Shown here piece by piece: positions 26,460 to 34,412 of a stretch of DNA of 64,000 nt. Origin of the DNA: JAKFDI01 sp036676235. Its GTDB lineage: Bacteria; Pseudomonadota; Gammaproteobacteria; Burkholderiales; Burkholderiaceae_C. The translations under genes and the position numbers were made by a program. The stretch lies in the NCBI GenBank assembly GCA_036676235.1, contig JAKFDI010000011.1, positions 186,001-250,000 on the forward strand, written 5' to 3'. Positions within the stretch are counted from its first letter, which is position 1; the number at the start of each line of letters is the position of its first letter. Below the pieces are notes generated by a model, which ran no database searches, was not told where the DNA came from, and saw only the letters and a program-made list of their open reading frames with translations.

Positions 26460-27260
26460 ATGTACGTCGACTCCCACTGCCACCTCACCTTTCCCGAACT
26501 GGCTGCACGCATCGACGGCATCCGCGCCGACATGCAGGCCGCGCAAGTGGATCGCGCGCTGTGCATCTGCACCACGCTGGAAGAGTTCGATGACGTGCAC
26601 GGGCTCGCGCAGCGCTTCGACAACTTCTGGGCGAGCGTCGGCGTGCACCCCGACAACGAAGACGTGCGCGAGCCGAGCGTCGACGAACTGGCGACGCTGG
26701 CCGAGCGGCCGCGTGTCATCGCGATCGGCGAGACCGGGCTCGACTACTTCCGGCTGAACGGCCGCAGCGTGGCCGACATGGCCTGGCAGCGCGAGCGCTT
26801 CCGCGTGCACATCCGGGCCGGCCGGCGCACCGGGCTGCCGCTCGTCATCCACACCCGCAGCGCGAGCGACGACACGCTGGACATCCTGCGCGAGGAGGGC
26901 GGCAGCCACGGCGTCTTCCACTGCTTCACCGAAACCGAGGCGGTGGCGCGTGCCGCGCTCGACCTCGGCTTCTTCATCTCGTTCTCCGGCATCCTGACCT
27001 TCAAGACCGCCGCCGATCTGCGCGAGGTGGCGCGCTTCGTGCCCCTCGACCGCTGCTTGATCGAGACGGACAGCCCGTATCTGGCGCCCGTGCCGTACCG
27101 CGGCAAGACCAACACGCCGGCTTACGTGCCGCATGTGGCGGCGCAGATCGCCGAGTTGAAGGGCTTGAGCGTCGAGGCCGTGGCCGAGGCGACCTCACGC
27201 AACTTCGAGCAACTCTTTCTGGCCTCGCGCACCGCCTTCGAGGAGGCGCTCAGAACATGA
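26460..27260 (+). CDS. TatD-family metal-dependent deoxyribonuclease (YcfH type)
   Basis: The protein is 266 residues of an amidohydrolase-like TIM barrel. Metal ligands are visible in VDSHCHLTF (HxH), GETGLDYF (Glu), HTRSASDD (His), FHCFTET (His) and IETDSPYLAP (Asp). The family cuts DNA 3'-5' and is tied to DNA quality control, though YcfH-type members are less studied. I chose ATG 26460 because MYVDSHCHL is the family N-terminus; the frame is open for 14 more codons upstream without a ribosome-binding site. The 75-bp gap after pilZ holds no gene. The stop overlaps the ankyrin gene by 4 nt. Confidence 0.94.
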   Translation: MYVDSHCHLTFPELAARIDGIRADMQAAQVDRALCICTTLEEFDDVHGLAQRFDNFWASVGVHPDNEDVREPSVDELATLAERPRVIAIGETGLDYFRLNGRSVADMAWQRERFRVHIRAGRRTGLPLVIHTRSASDDTLDILREEGGSHGVFHCFTETEAVARAALDLGFFISFSGILTFKTAADLREVARFVPLDRCLIETDSPYLAPVPYRGKTNTPAYVPHVAAQIAELKGLSVEAVAEATSRNFEQLFLASRTAFEEALRT

Positions 27261-27892
27261 GAATCATCTTCAAGACATTCGTCTATCTATTTGTCGTTCT
27301 AGGATTTTCATTCGCCCACGCCGGCTCGTACGAAGACTTCTTCACGGCCGTGACCCGCGACGACGGCGGGACGATCACCCGCCTCGTCGCCCGTGGTTTC
27401 GATCCCAACTCGCTCGATCCGACCGGCCAGACTGCGCTGCTTCTCGCGCTGCGTGCCGACTCGGCGAACGTGGTCGAGGCGCTGCTCGCCGCGCCCGGGA
27501 TCGACGTGAACGTGCAGAACGCATCCGGCGAAACGCCGCTGATGATGGCCGCGCTGAAGGGCAATCTGGAACGCTGCCAGCAGCTCCTGGCGCGCGGCGC
27601 GGCGGTGAACAAGAGCGGCTGGACGCCGCTGCACTACGCCGCCACGGGGCCCGCGCCGACGATCGTGCAGATGCTCATCGACAAGGGCGCGCGCATCGAG
27701 GCGCCGTCGCCCAACCGCAGCACGCCGCTGATGATGGCGGCCGGCTACGGTGCCGAGGCCAACGTCGATGTGTTGCTCGGGCGCGGCGCCGATCCGCGTG
27801 CACGCAACGAACTGCAGCTCAGCGCCGCCGATTTCGCACGGCGTGCACAGCGCGAGTCGCTGGCCGAGCGGCTCGACAAACTGGCCCGCTGA
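27257..27892 (+). CDS. Secreted ankyrin-repeat protein
   Basis: The protein is 211 residues with a signal peptide (MRIIFKTFVYLFVVLGFSFAHA, cleavage likely after AHA) and about five ankyrin repeats, with recognisable GQTALLLALRADSANVV, GETPLMMAALKGNLER, GWTPLHYAA and STPLMMAAGYGAEANVD helices. It should be periplasmic. Ankyrin proteins mediate protein contacts; the partner is unknown. It ends the mltG-to-tatD operon (ATGA overlap), and the same association with tatD is common in related genomes. The first 60 nt are more AT-rich than the surroundings, which fits the hydrophobic signal peptide. Confidence 0.9.
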   Translation: MRIIFKTFVYLFVVLGFSFAHAGSYEDFFTAVTRDDGGTITRLVARGFDPNSLDPTGQTALLLALRADSANVVEALLAAPGIDVNVQNASGETPLMMAALKGNLERCQQLLARGAAVNKSGWTPLHYAATGPAPTIVQMLIDKGARIEAPSPNRSTPLMMAAGYGAEANVDVLLGRGADPRARNELQLSAADFARRAQRESLAERLDKLAR

Positions 27893-28062
27893 CGCCCGGT
27901 GCCGACCGGTGCGCTTGCGCGGCCGCACCCGGCCGGGCCGATCGCAACCCGACAGCGTGTCAGGCAACTTCCGACACGCTTCATGGCGGGGCGCTGACTG
28001 ATCAGCCGCGGCGCCTCTCCCTACATTGCGGCCATCGACACCCGCACTCAAAGGAGCGAGTC

Positions 28063-28266
28063 ATGCACAAGTCACCGTTGTTGGCCAATCCGTTCGCGCT
28101 GATGATGGAGCCCGAGGCCGTGCTGCAGGCCATCGAGCAGGCGCAGAGCCAGGGCCGGGTGAAAGGCAGGATCTACCGCCCGCTGGACAAGCCGGCGATT
28201 CCCGACACGCCGGAAGCCATCCGCGCGTTCGACCGCCGCGCCGACAAGAGCAGCCTGCACGACTGA
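28063..28266 (+). CDS. Small hypothetical protein (67 aa)
   Basis: A short gene with an excellent ribosome-binding site (AAGGAG, 7 nt before ATG 28063) and a terminator-like hairpin after it (28334-28370). The protein is soluble and charged (MHKSPLLANPFALMMEPEAV, then RIYRPLDKPAIPDTPEAIRAFDRRAD). The pattern of a hydrophobic N-terminal helix and a basic, proline-rich second half looks designed rather than random. I do not recognise a family. It is flanked by 170 bp (27893-28062) with no other feature. A stress or regulatory micro-protein is possible. Confidence 0.65.
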   Translation: MHKSPLLANPFALMMEPEAVLQAIEQAQSQGRVKGRIYRPLDKPAIPDTPEAIRAFDRRADKSSLHD

Positions 28267-28333
28267 GATTTCATCGCTCCCTGCACCGGCCCACACGCGA
28301 GCCGGCGCTGCGGGGTACGCCACTTGCCAGACC

Positions 28334-28370
28334 AGGCGGCTGGGCCACGACGAGGCCCAGCCGCCTTTTT
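28334..28370 (+). terminator. Rho-independent terminator
   Basis: A perfect 13-bp stem AGGCGGCTGGGCC / GGCCCAGCCGCCT with a 7-nt loop is followed by TTTTT. It ends the transcript of the 67-aa gene and sits 42 bp before the ZIP transporter gene. Confidence 0.92.
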
Positions 28371-28411
28371 CATGTCGGCCGCATGCTGGCTGCGAACCCG
28401 GTCTTTCCGTC

Positions 28412-29320
28412 ATGGCACGACTGCACACCGATCCGAGCACACCGCATCCCGCCGGCGTCTCGGCGCGCCGCTGGCTCGGCGTGGCGATCGTCATCGGCGG
28501 CGCGGCCGCGCTTGCGTCCGACTTCTTCCAGTACGTCGTGCTGCAGGATTCGCGCGTGTACCGTGCCTTGCTCGGCGGTTCGATGGCGGCGCTCGCCACG
28601 GCGCTGGGCACCTTGCCGGTGCTGCTGTCGCAACAGCTTTCGCAGCGCCTGCAGGACACGCTGCTCGGTTTCGGCGCCGGAGTGATGCTGGCGGCCTGCG
28701 CGTTCTCGCTCATCGTGCCGGCGATTGCCAGCGCCGAGCAGCAGGGCGCCGGCGCATGGGGAGCGGGCGGCATCGTCGGCGCCGGCATCCTGCTCGGGGC
28801 ACTGGTGCTGCTCGCCATCGACCGGCTGGTGCCGCACGAACACTTCTTCAAGGGCCATGAAGGGCCGCAGGCGAGGGCGCTCAAGCGCGCCTGGCTGTTC
28901 ATCCTCGCGATCACGCTGCACAACGTGCCCGAAGGGCTGGCGATCGGCGTGGCCTTCGCCGGCCCGGACGTGATAGGCGCCAATGCGCTCGCCACCGGCA
29001 TCTCGATCCAGGACGTGCCCGAAGGCCTGGTGGTCGCGCTCGCGCTGCGCGGCGTGGGCTACGGGCGTGGCGCCTCGGTGGCGATGGGCGCCGCCTCGGG
29101 GCTGGTGGAGCCGCTGGGCGCGGTGTTCGGCGCGGCGGTGATCGGCCTGTCGGCGGCGCTGCTGCCCTGGGGACTGGCGGCTGCGGCGGGCGCCATGCTG
29201 TTCGTCATCAGCCACGAGATCATTCCCGAATCGCACCGCCAGGGGCACGAGGCCTTTGCCACCTGCGGGCTGGTGCTCGGCTTCGTACTGATGATGATGC
29301 TGGACACCGCGCTCGGCTGA
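28412..29320 (+). CDS. ZIP-family divalent metal transporter
   Basis: The protein is 302 residues with eight predicted membrane helices. Helices 4 and 5 carry the binuclear metal-site motifs LHNVPEGLAIGV and QDVPEGLVVAL, and HEIIPESHRQGHE follows near helix 6. This is the GufA/ZupT branch of ZIP transporters, which bring zinc, iron, manganese or other divalent metals into the cytoplasm. HEHFFKGHEGPQ in the central loop is a likely metal-sensing or metal-delivery loop. The gene is alone, after a terminator, with no visible Fur or Zur box in the 42-bp upstream spacing. Confidence 0.93.
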   Translation: MARLHTDPSTPHPAGVSARRWLGVAIVIGGAAALASDFFQYVVLQDSRVYRALLGGSMAALATALGTLPVLLSQQLSQRLQDTLLGFGAGVMLAACAFSLIVPAIASAEQQGAGAWGAGGIVGAGILLGALVLLAIDRLVPHEHFFKGHEGPQARALKRAWLFILAITLHNVPEGLAIGVAFAGPDVIGANALATGISIQDVPEGLVVALALRGVGYGRGASVAMGAASGLVEPLGAVFGAAVIGLSAALLPWGLAAAAGAMLFVISHEIIPESHRQGHEAFATCGLVLGFVLMMMLDTALG

Positions 29321-29408
29321 GCCGATCGGGCCGGGGCGATATGCTCATGAGCCCGCGCCGATGCATGCGCGACGAGCGCCGCCGGCGCACAAGAACAGGA
29401 CCACTGCC

Positions 29409-31481
29409 GTGCCCAGCCCCTTCTTCAATCTCTACAGCCACGGCTTCGTGCGCGTGGCCGTGGGTGTGCCGCGCATCCGCGTGGCCGATCCGCTGTTCAA
29501 CGCCGGGCAGACCGCCGCGCTGATGGCCGATGCCGCGCAGGGCGGCGCCTCGCTCGCACTGTTTCCCGAACTCGGCCTCTCGGCCTACACCTGCGACGAC
29601 CTCTTTCACCAGAGCGCCTTGCTCGAAGCCTGCAAGGCCGCGCTCGGCGTCGTGGTGCAGGCCTCGAAGGCATATGCGATCACCGCCGTGGTCGGCCTGC
29701 CGCTGCGCGTGGACCACTGCCTGTTCAACTGCGCCGCGGTGGTGCACGACGGCCGTGTGCTCGGCGTCGTTCCCAAGACCTACCTGCCGAACTACGCCGA
29801 GTTCTACGAAGCCCGCCAGTTCAACCCGGCCGACGCCGCCGTGAGCGACGAGGTGCTGCTGCTAGGCGAGCGGGTGCCCTTCGGCGCGCAACTGCTGTTC
29901 GAGGCCGAGAACCTGCCGCTGCTCAAGTTCGCCGCCGAGATCTGCGAGGACGTGTGGGTGCCCATCCCGCCGTCGTCGTATGCCGCGCTCGCGGGGGCGA
30001 CGGTGCTGCTGAACCTGTCGGCATCGAACATCACCATCGGCAAATCACGCTACCGGCATCAGCTCGTGAGCCTGCAGTCGGCGCGCTCGCTCGCGGCCTA
30101 TCTGTATTCGTCGGCCGGCATGGGCGAGTCGACGACCGATCTGGCCTGGGACGGGCAGGCCATCGTCTGCGAGAACGGCGAACTGCTGGCCGAGTCGAAA
30201 CGCTTCGTCGACGAATCGCATCTCATTACCGCCGACATCGACCTGCAGCGCCTCGCCCACGAGCGCATGCGCCAGACGAGCTTCGGCCAGTCGGCCGCGC
30301 GGCACCAGGCGCAGCTCGCGGGCTTCCGCACGGTGCGCTTCACGGCCCACGTGCCGGCGGCCGAGGTGTTGCCGCTCGCGCGGCCGGTCGAGCGCTTTCC
30401 CTACGTGCCGGCCGATACCACGCAGCGCGACGAGCGCTGCGGCGAGGTCTACAACATCCAGGTGCAGGCGCTGGTGCAGCGGCTGTCGGCCGCGGGCATC
30501 ACCAAGCTGGTGATCGGTGTCTCGGGCGGGCTGGATTCGACGCACGCGCTGCTGGTGTGCGCCAAGGCGATGGACCGCCTTGGCCTGCCGCGCACCAACA
30601 TCCTCGGCTTCACGATGCCGGGCTTTGCCACCAGCGGGCGCACGCTCGACCAGGCGCTGCGGCTGATGCAGGCGGTGGGCTGCAGCAGCCGGCAGATCGA
30701 CATCCGCCCGAGCTGCGAGCAGATGCTGCACGACCTCGGCCATCCGTACGCCGAGGGCCAGCCGGTCTACGACATCACCTTCGAGAACGTGCAGGCGGGC
30801 GAGCGCACCAGCCACCTGTTCCGCCTGGCCAACCACCACGGCGGCATCGTCGTGGGCACCGGCGACCTCTCCGAACTCGCGCTCGGCTGGTGCACCTACG
30901 GCGTGGGCGACCACATGTCGCACTACAACGTGAACGCCAGCGTGCCCAAGACGCTCATCAAGCACCTCGTGCGCTGGGTGGCCGACACGGGCCAGGTGGG
31001 CGAGGGCGGCAGCCAGGTGCTGCGCGACATCCTGGACACCGAAGTCAGTCCCGAGTTGGTGCCGGGCGACGCCACCGAGGACGACGACACCAAACAGCCG
31101 GCCCAGAGCACCGAGAGCGTGATCGGCCCATACGAGCTGCAGGACTTCAACCTCTTCTACACGCTGCGCTACGGCTTCCGCCCGTCGAAGGTGGCGTTCC
31201 TGTCGCATTCGGCGTGGCACGACGCCGCGGCCGGCGCCTGGCCCGAAGGCCCGGACGTGGCGCGCAATGCGTACGACATCGGCGCCATCAAGAAGCACCT
31301 GCGCACCTTCCTGTGGCGCTTCTTCAAGACCAGCCAGTTCAAGCGCTCGTGCGTGCCGAATTCGCCCAAGGTCGGCTCGGGCGGCTCGCTCTCGCCCCGC
31401 GGGGACTGGCGCGCGCCAAGCGATTCAGAGGCCACGGTCTGGCTGGCCGACTTGGGCACCGTGCCGGACGCCGCACCGTGA
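29409..31481 (+). CDS. nadE: Glutamine-dependent NAD+ synthase
   Basis: The protein is 690 residues with two domains. The N-terminal nitrilase-like glutaminase carries Glu in FPELGLSAY, Lys in PKTYLPNY and Cys in AEICEDVWVP. The C-terminal NAD synthetase carries the ATP P-loop GVSGGLDSTHALL, GTGDLSELALGW and, near the end, SQFKRSCVPNSPKVGSGGSLSPR. It amidates nicotinic acid adenine dinucleotide to NAD+. The start GTG 29409 gives VPSPFFNLYSHGFVRVAV, the usual N-terminus of this long form; AGGA is 7 nt upstream. The 16 codons before it are probably not translated. Confidence 0.95.
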   Translation: MPSPFFNLYSHGFVRVAVGVPRIRVADPLFNAGQTAALMADAAQGGASLALFPELGLSAYTCDDLFHQSALLEACKAALGVVVQASKAYAITAVVGLPLRVDHCLFNCAAVVHDGRVLGVVPKTYLPNYAEFYEARQFNPADAAVSDEVLLLGERVPFGAQLLFEAENLPLLKFAAEICEDVWVPIPPSSYAALAGATVLLNLSASNITIGKSRYRHQLVSLQSARSLAAYLYSSAGMGESTTDLAWDGQAIVCENGELLAESKRFVDESHLITADIDLQRLAHERMRQTSFGQSAARHQAQLAGFRTVRFTAHVPAAEVLPLARPVERFPYVPADTTQRDERCGEVYNIQVQALVQRLSAAGITKLVIGVSGGLDSTHALLVCAKAMDRLGLPRTNILGFTMPGFATSGRTLDQALRLMQAVGCSSRQIDIRPSCEQMLHDLGHPYAEGQPVYDITFENVQAGERTSHLFRLANHHGGIVVGTGDLSELALGWCTYGVGDHMSHYNVNASVPKTLIKHLVRWVADTGQVGEGGSQVLRDILDTEVSPELVPGDATEDDDTKQPAQSTESVIGPYELQDFNLFYTLRYGFRPSKVAFLSHSAWHDAAAGAWPEGPDVARNAYDIGAIKKHLRTFLWRFFKTSQFKRSCVPNSPKVGSGGSLSPRGDWRAPSDSEATVWLADLGTVPDAAP

Positions 31482-31580
31482 TGCAGTCGCCTTGACAAGC
31501 CCCCGGGCCTTGGAACCCAATCGCCCACCGGTCGAAACGGCCGCGCACACGAAGACATCGACAACGAAGAAGGGCAGCAA

Positions 31581-32114
31581 ATGGCACTCAATGCGTTCAT
31601 GAAGATCGGCAAGGCCCAGGGCGAGGCGCGCCAGGGCAAGTACGGCGCAGCCGGCGACCGCTGGATCGAGATCCAGGACTGGGAGTGGGAAGTCGAGGCC
31701 GAGACGAGCTGGACCAAGGGTGGAGGCGCGAGTGTGGGCAAGCCCAACCCCGGCAAGCTCAACTTCACACACTACTGGGACAAGTCCTCGCACCTGCTGC
31801 TCGGCTACATCTGCACCGGTACTGCCTTCGAGAACGTGACCCTCGAGATGTGCAAGGGCACCGGCATGTCCAAAGATGGCCTGCCCGAGCCCTTCTTCAC
31901 CATCACCATGAAGGAAGCGTTCATCACCAAGGTGAACAACGGCGCCGACGAACAAGGCAACGTCGTGCAAAAGGTCGACCTGGTGTTCAAGGAGATCACC
32001 ATCGACTACCGCGCCCAGGGCGAAGACAAGGCCAAGCCGGGCGCGCTGTCGCCGAAGGTGACCTTCAATTGGGACATCCCCGGCGGCCGGGCCTCGCCCT
32101 CGACTGGCGCCTGA
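31581..32114 (+). CDS. hcp: Hcp-family type VI secretion tube protein (orphan)
   Basis: The protein is 177 residues of the Hcp1 family (Pfam T6SS_HCP). The core reads AFMKIGKAQGEA, GDRWIEIQDWEWEVEAE, FTHYWDKSSHLLLGYICTGTAFENVTLEMC and KVDLVFKEITIDYRAQ. Hcp forms hexameric rings that stack into the expelled tube of the T6SS and can also carry effectors. A GAAGGG ribosome-binding site precedes ATG 31581. No tss genes are nearby, so it is an orphan copy. The C-terminal ~20 residues (NWDIPGGRASPSTGA) are a short tail, too small for a fused effector. Confidence 0.93.
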   Translation: MALNAFMKIGKAQGEARQGKYGAAGDRWIEIQDWEWEVEAETSWTKGGGASVGKPNPGKLNFTHYWDKSSHLLLGYICTGTAFENVTLEMCKGTGMSKDGLPEPFFTITMKEAFITKVNNGADEQGNVVQKVDLVFKEITIDYRAQGEDKAKPGALSPKVTFNWDIPGGRASPSTGA

Positions 32115-32141
32115 GCGACGCCGGCGTTTCGTTTCCCAGAG

Positions 32142-32168
32142 CGGCTGCCCCGGCAGCCGTTTCTCTTT
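32142..32168 (+). terminator. Probable terminator after hcp
   Basis: CGGCTGC / GCAGCCG form a 7-bp stem with a 4-nt loop, followed by TTTCTCTTT. It is 28 nt after the hcp stop. Confidence 0.7.
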
Positions 32169-32222
32169 CTCGTGGCGCATCTGACGACATGCGCCGCTTC
32201 ACCCGAACCCGAAGGAAGAACC

Positions 32223-32465
32223 ATGCGCAACGTACCCGACCCTGAAGACGCATTCACGGCAAGGCTAGAGGACCTGAAGGCCCGATCGGTGCCTGCCAGC
32301 GAAATCGCCGCTGCCATCACCGTGCATGAGCGCCTGCGCACGGCGCAGGCCATCTGCCATTCGCTGGTGCCGGGCGGCTATTCGGAGTCAGCCATGGTGG
32401 CGCTGCTCAACGCGCTGACCGAACAGGCCGAGACCTTGCGCGCCGAATCGGCGCGCGACCGGTAG
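32223..32465 (+). CDS. Small hypothetical protein (80 aa)
   Basis: An 80-residue, mostly helical protein with AAGGAAG 6 nt before ATG 32223. The sequence (ARLEDLKARSVPASEIAAAITVHERL, then SLVPGGYSESAMVALLNALTEQAETL) looks like a four-helix soluble protein. It lies 108 bp after hcp, beyond a terminator-like hairpin, so it may be expressed separately. I do not recognise the family. A Hcp-associated chaperone or immunity role is conceivable but unsupported. The region 32466-32583 after it shows nothing. Confidence 0.6.
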   Translation: MRNVPDPEDAFTARLEDLKARSVPASEIAAAITVHERLRTAQAICHSLVPGGYSESAMVALLNALTEQAETLRAESARDR

Positions 32466-32583
32466 CCGCACGACAGTGGTTGTCGCAGCGCCTCTGCGCG
32501 CGCGCTGCATCTCCTGATGCGTCCGCCCCGGGTTCCTGAAGTTCAGGGCGGCGGCGGTTCACTTCACGGAGCTTGAACAGCCT

Positions 32584-32958
32584 TCAGCGGCCATACGGAC
32601 TCCGCAGCAGCGGATCGTTGGCCCCACCCGAGTGGCCGAGCGCCTGCAACCGGTCGACAGTTCCCTGTAGGTGAGCCACCTCACGCTGCAACGCATCCAC
32701 GTAGCCCACCGCAACCTGCGCATCGTTCCAGGCCTGGGCATGCACCGCTGACCGCCCCCAGCTCGTGAGCCAGAACAGGGCGAGGAGCACCGCCCGCGGA
32801 ACGTGCCCGTCCCGGTTGTAGCGGTAGACCGTTCGAACTCCCACACCGAGCGTCCGCGCAACGCGCTTCGCCGGAGGTCTCCCGAGGTCATCGAGCATCG
32901 ACTGCCAAGCTGGCAATGTCTTGGGTGCATGGTCGATCGACTGCAGCTGGATTTTCAC
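32584..32958 (-). CDS. Orphan helix-turn-helix protein, phage-like
   Basis: The protein is 124 residues. The N-terminal half reads IDHAPKTLPAWQSMLDDLG, then PAKRVARTLGVGVRTVYRYNRDG, a clear helix-turn-helix of the XRE/Cro type. ALFWLTSWGRSAVHAQAWNDAQ follows, then a short coiled coil (YVDALQREVAHLQGTVDRLQ). I recall proteins with the same LPAWQ..L.DLG and ALFWLTRWGRS layout near filamentous-phage (inovirus) genes in Xanthomonas and Pseudomonas, but cannot confirm this. The gene is flanked by AT-richer DNA (33000-33020) with a possible TAATAT -10 box in its own direction. No phage replication or coat gene is nearby, so it may be a remnant. Confidence 0.7.
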   Translation of the reverse strand: MKIQLQSIDHAPKTLPAWQSMLDDLGRPPAKRVARTLGVGVRTVYRYNRDGHVPRAVLLALFWLTSWGRSAVHAQAWNDAQVAVGYVDALQREVAHLQGTVDRLQALGHSGGANDPLLRSPYGR

Positions 32959-33130
32959 AGGCGACGCTCAACTCAGCCGGTCACCTGAAAAACTGACAAT
33001 GTATATTATGTTTACTACAGGACGCGGGAACTGATTCAACCGGGCTCACTACTGGATGCCAGCCCTACCGTTTGCGACCGCCGCTTCGACGGCCGCACCG
33101 CGCGGCCTCTCTGCGCGTGATCGCTTCTAC

Positions 33131-33562
33131 TCAGGACCCGATGACCTGCCACTCCCCGCCCGCCCCCGACAACTGCCGCACCTGCTGCGCGAGCGAGCCG
33201 AAGAGCCGGCCGGCCAGGCCTGTTTCCTCGCGGCCGAAGATGATGCGGTCGCAGTGCCAGTCGCGCGCGGCGAGCACGATGGTCGTCGCGCTGTGTCCCA
33301 CGCGCACGCTGCTGGTGTAGCGCACGCCGGCCGCGTCGAGCAGCTGCTGCGCGTATTGCAGCTCCTCCGTGCCGGCGCATTGCTGCAGTTCCTCCAGCTC
33401 GCGCGTGCCGAAGAACATCGCCACGTGGCCCGACACCTTGGGCCGCACGCGCAGCAGCCGCACCGTCGCCGGCTCTTCGCGGACCAAGCGCACGACCTCG
33501 TCGATGGCCGAGCGCGTGCGGGCCGGCTGCGCCGGATCGATGGGAACCAGAATGTTTCGCAT
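33131..33562 (-). CDS. Universal stress protein (UspA family)
   Basis: The protein is 143 residues with a Rossmann-like fold. MRNILVPIDP at the N-terminus is the Usp start, and near the C-terminus DRIIFGREETGLAGRLFGSLAQQV approximates the GxxGx9G(S/T) nucleotide-binding motif. Usp proteins support survival under stress and growth arrest. A strong AGGAGGT precedes ATG 33562. The gene follows terC by 11 nt on the same strand, so the pair forms one operon, possibly continuing from the two-component system upstream. Confidence 0.9.
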   Translation of the reverse strand: MRNILVPIDPAQPARTRSAIDEVVRLVREEPATVRLLRVRPKVSGHVAMFFGTRELEELQQCAGTEELQYAQQLLDAAGVRYTSSVRVGHSATTIVLAARDWHCDRIIFGREETGLAGRLFGSLAQQVRQLSGAGGEWQVIGS

Positions 33563-33573
33563 GGGCACCTCCT

Positions 33574-34290
33574 TCAGGCGGCAGACTGGTTCGCGGGTTC
33601 GGCCGTGTCGCCCTGCTGCCGTTGCTGCTGGCGGCTGGTCAGCCACTTGCCGACCGCCACCACGGCCACCGCGCCGAGGGCCGGCACCACGGTGTGCAAT
33701 GCATGCTGGTGCTCCGACCAGTCGGCGATGGAGGGATCGGTCATCGCCATCTCGCCCGCCACCCAGCCGAGCAGCGCGGCGCCGAGCGTGATGATGACCG
33801 GGAAGCGGCCCATCAGCTTGAGGATCAGCGTGCTGCCGAAGATGATGAGCGGGATGCTGATGACGAGGCCGAACACCAGCAGCGGCACGTTGCCCTTGGC
33901 GGCGGCCGCGACGCCGACCACGTTGTCCAGGCTCATGATCAGATCGGCCACGACGATGGTCTTGATGGCGGCAGCGAGGTTGGAGTGGCTCGCCAGCTCG
34001 CCCTCGTCATCGTCGCTCTTGAGCAGGCCGACGCCGATCCACAGCAGCAGCGCCGCGCCCACGAGCTTCAGGTACGGCAGCGTGAGCAGGTAGACGGCGA
34101 AGAAGGTCAGCACGACGCGCAGCACGATGGCGCCGACGCTGCCGAAGAGGATGGCCTTCTTCTGCTGCGAAGGCTCGAGCGAGCGTGACGCCATCGCGAT
34201 GACGACGGCGTTGTCGCCGCTCAGCACGATGTTGATCAGGATGATCTGCGACAGCGCGATCCAGAAGTCCGGACTGGACAGAAACGACAT
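33574..34290 (-). CDS. TerC-family membrane protein (YjbE/YkoY type)
   Basis: The protein is 238 residues with seven membrane helices. The two family hallmarks INIVLSGDNAVVIAMA (helix 1-2) and VVADLIMSLDNVVGVAAAA are present; the acidic and Asn residues form the suspected metal site. YjbE-like proteins are implicated in manganese export and in loading secreted enzymes with Mn. An AGGAGA box precedes ATG 34290. The upstream 122 bp contain hairpins but no recognisable yybP-ykoY manganese riboswitch. Confidence 0.92.
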   Translation of the reverse strand: MSFLSSPDFWIALSQIILINIVLSGDNAVVIAMASRSLEPSQQKKAILFGSVGAIVLRVVLTFFAVYLLTLPYLKLVGAALLLWIGVGLLKSDDDEGELASHSNLAAAIKTIVVADLIMSLDNVVGVAAAAKGNVPLLVFGLVISIPLIIFGSTLILKLMGRFPVIITLGAALLGWVAGEMAMTDPSIADWSEHQHALHTVVPALGAVAVVAVGKWLTSRQQQRQQGDTAEPANQSAA

Positions 34291-34312
34291 GGTGTCTCCT
34301 CGAATGGAAGGT

Positions 34313-34411
34313 GGAACCGTCGCGGTTCCCCATTCCGTCGAGGCTACGGACCCAGGCTGTCGCCTTCCTGCCGGTGAGCTGTCGGTTGGTTGACAGCCAG
34401 CTGTCAGCTGG
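34313..34411 (-). promoter_or_regulatory. Hairpin-rich leader between the sensor kinase and terC
   Basis: Three inverted repeats lie in the 122-bp gap: GGAACCG-TCG-CGGTTCC (34313-34329), close to the terC ribosome-binding site; GCTGTC-n8-GACAGC (34378-34397); and CCAGCT-GTC-AGCTGG (34397-34411), touching the kinase stop. The last two could be a weak terminator (no T-run) or operators for the response regulator encoded upstream. The first could control terC translation. Confidence 0.45.
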
Positions 34412-34412
34412 C

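Noticed and set aside
31490..31520. TTGACA promoter for hcp
   Set aside because: TTGACA at 31493 has no acceptable -10 box at the right distance.
34291..34412. yybP-ykoY manganese riboswitch before terC
   Set aside because: The conserved riboswitch segments are not recognisable; only simple hairpins are seen.
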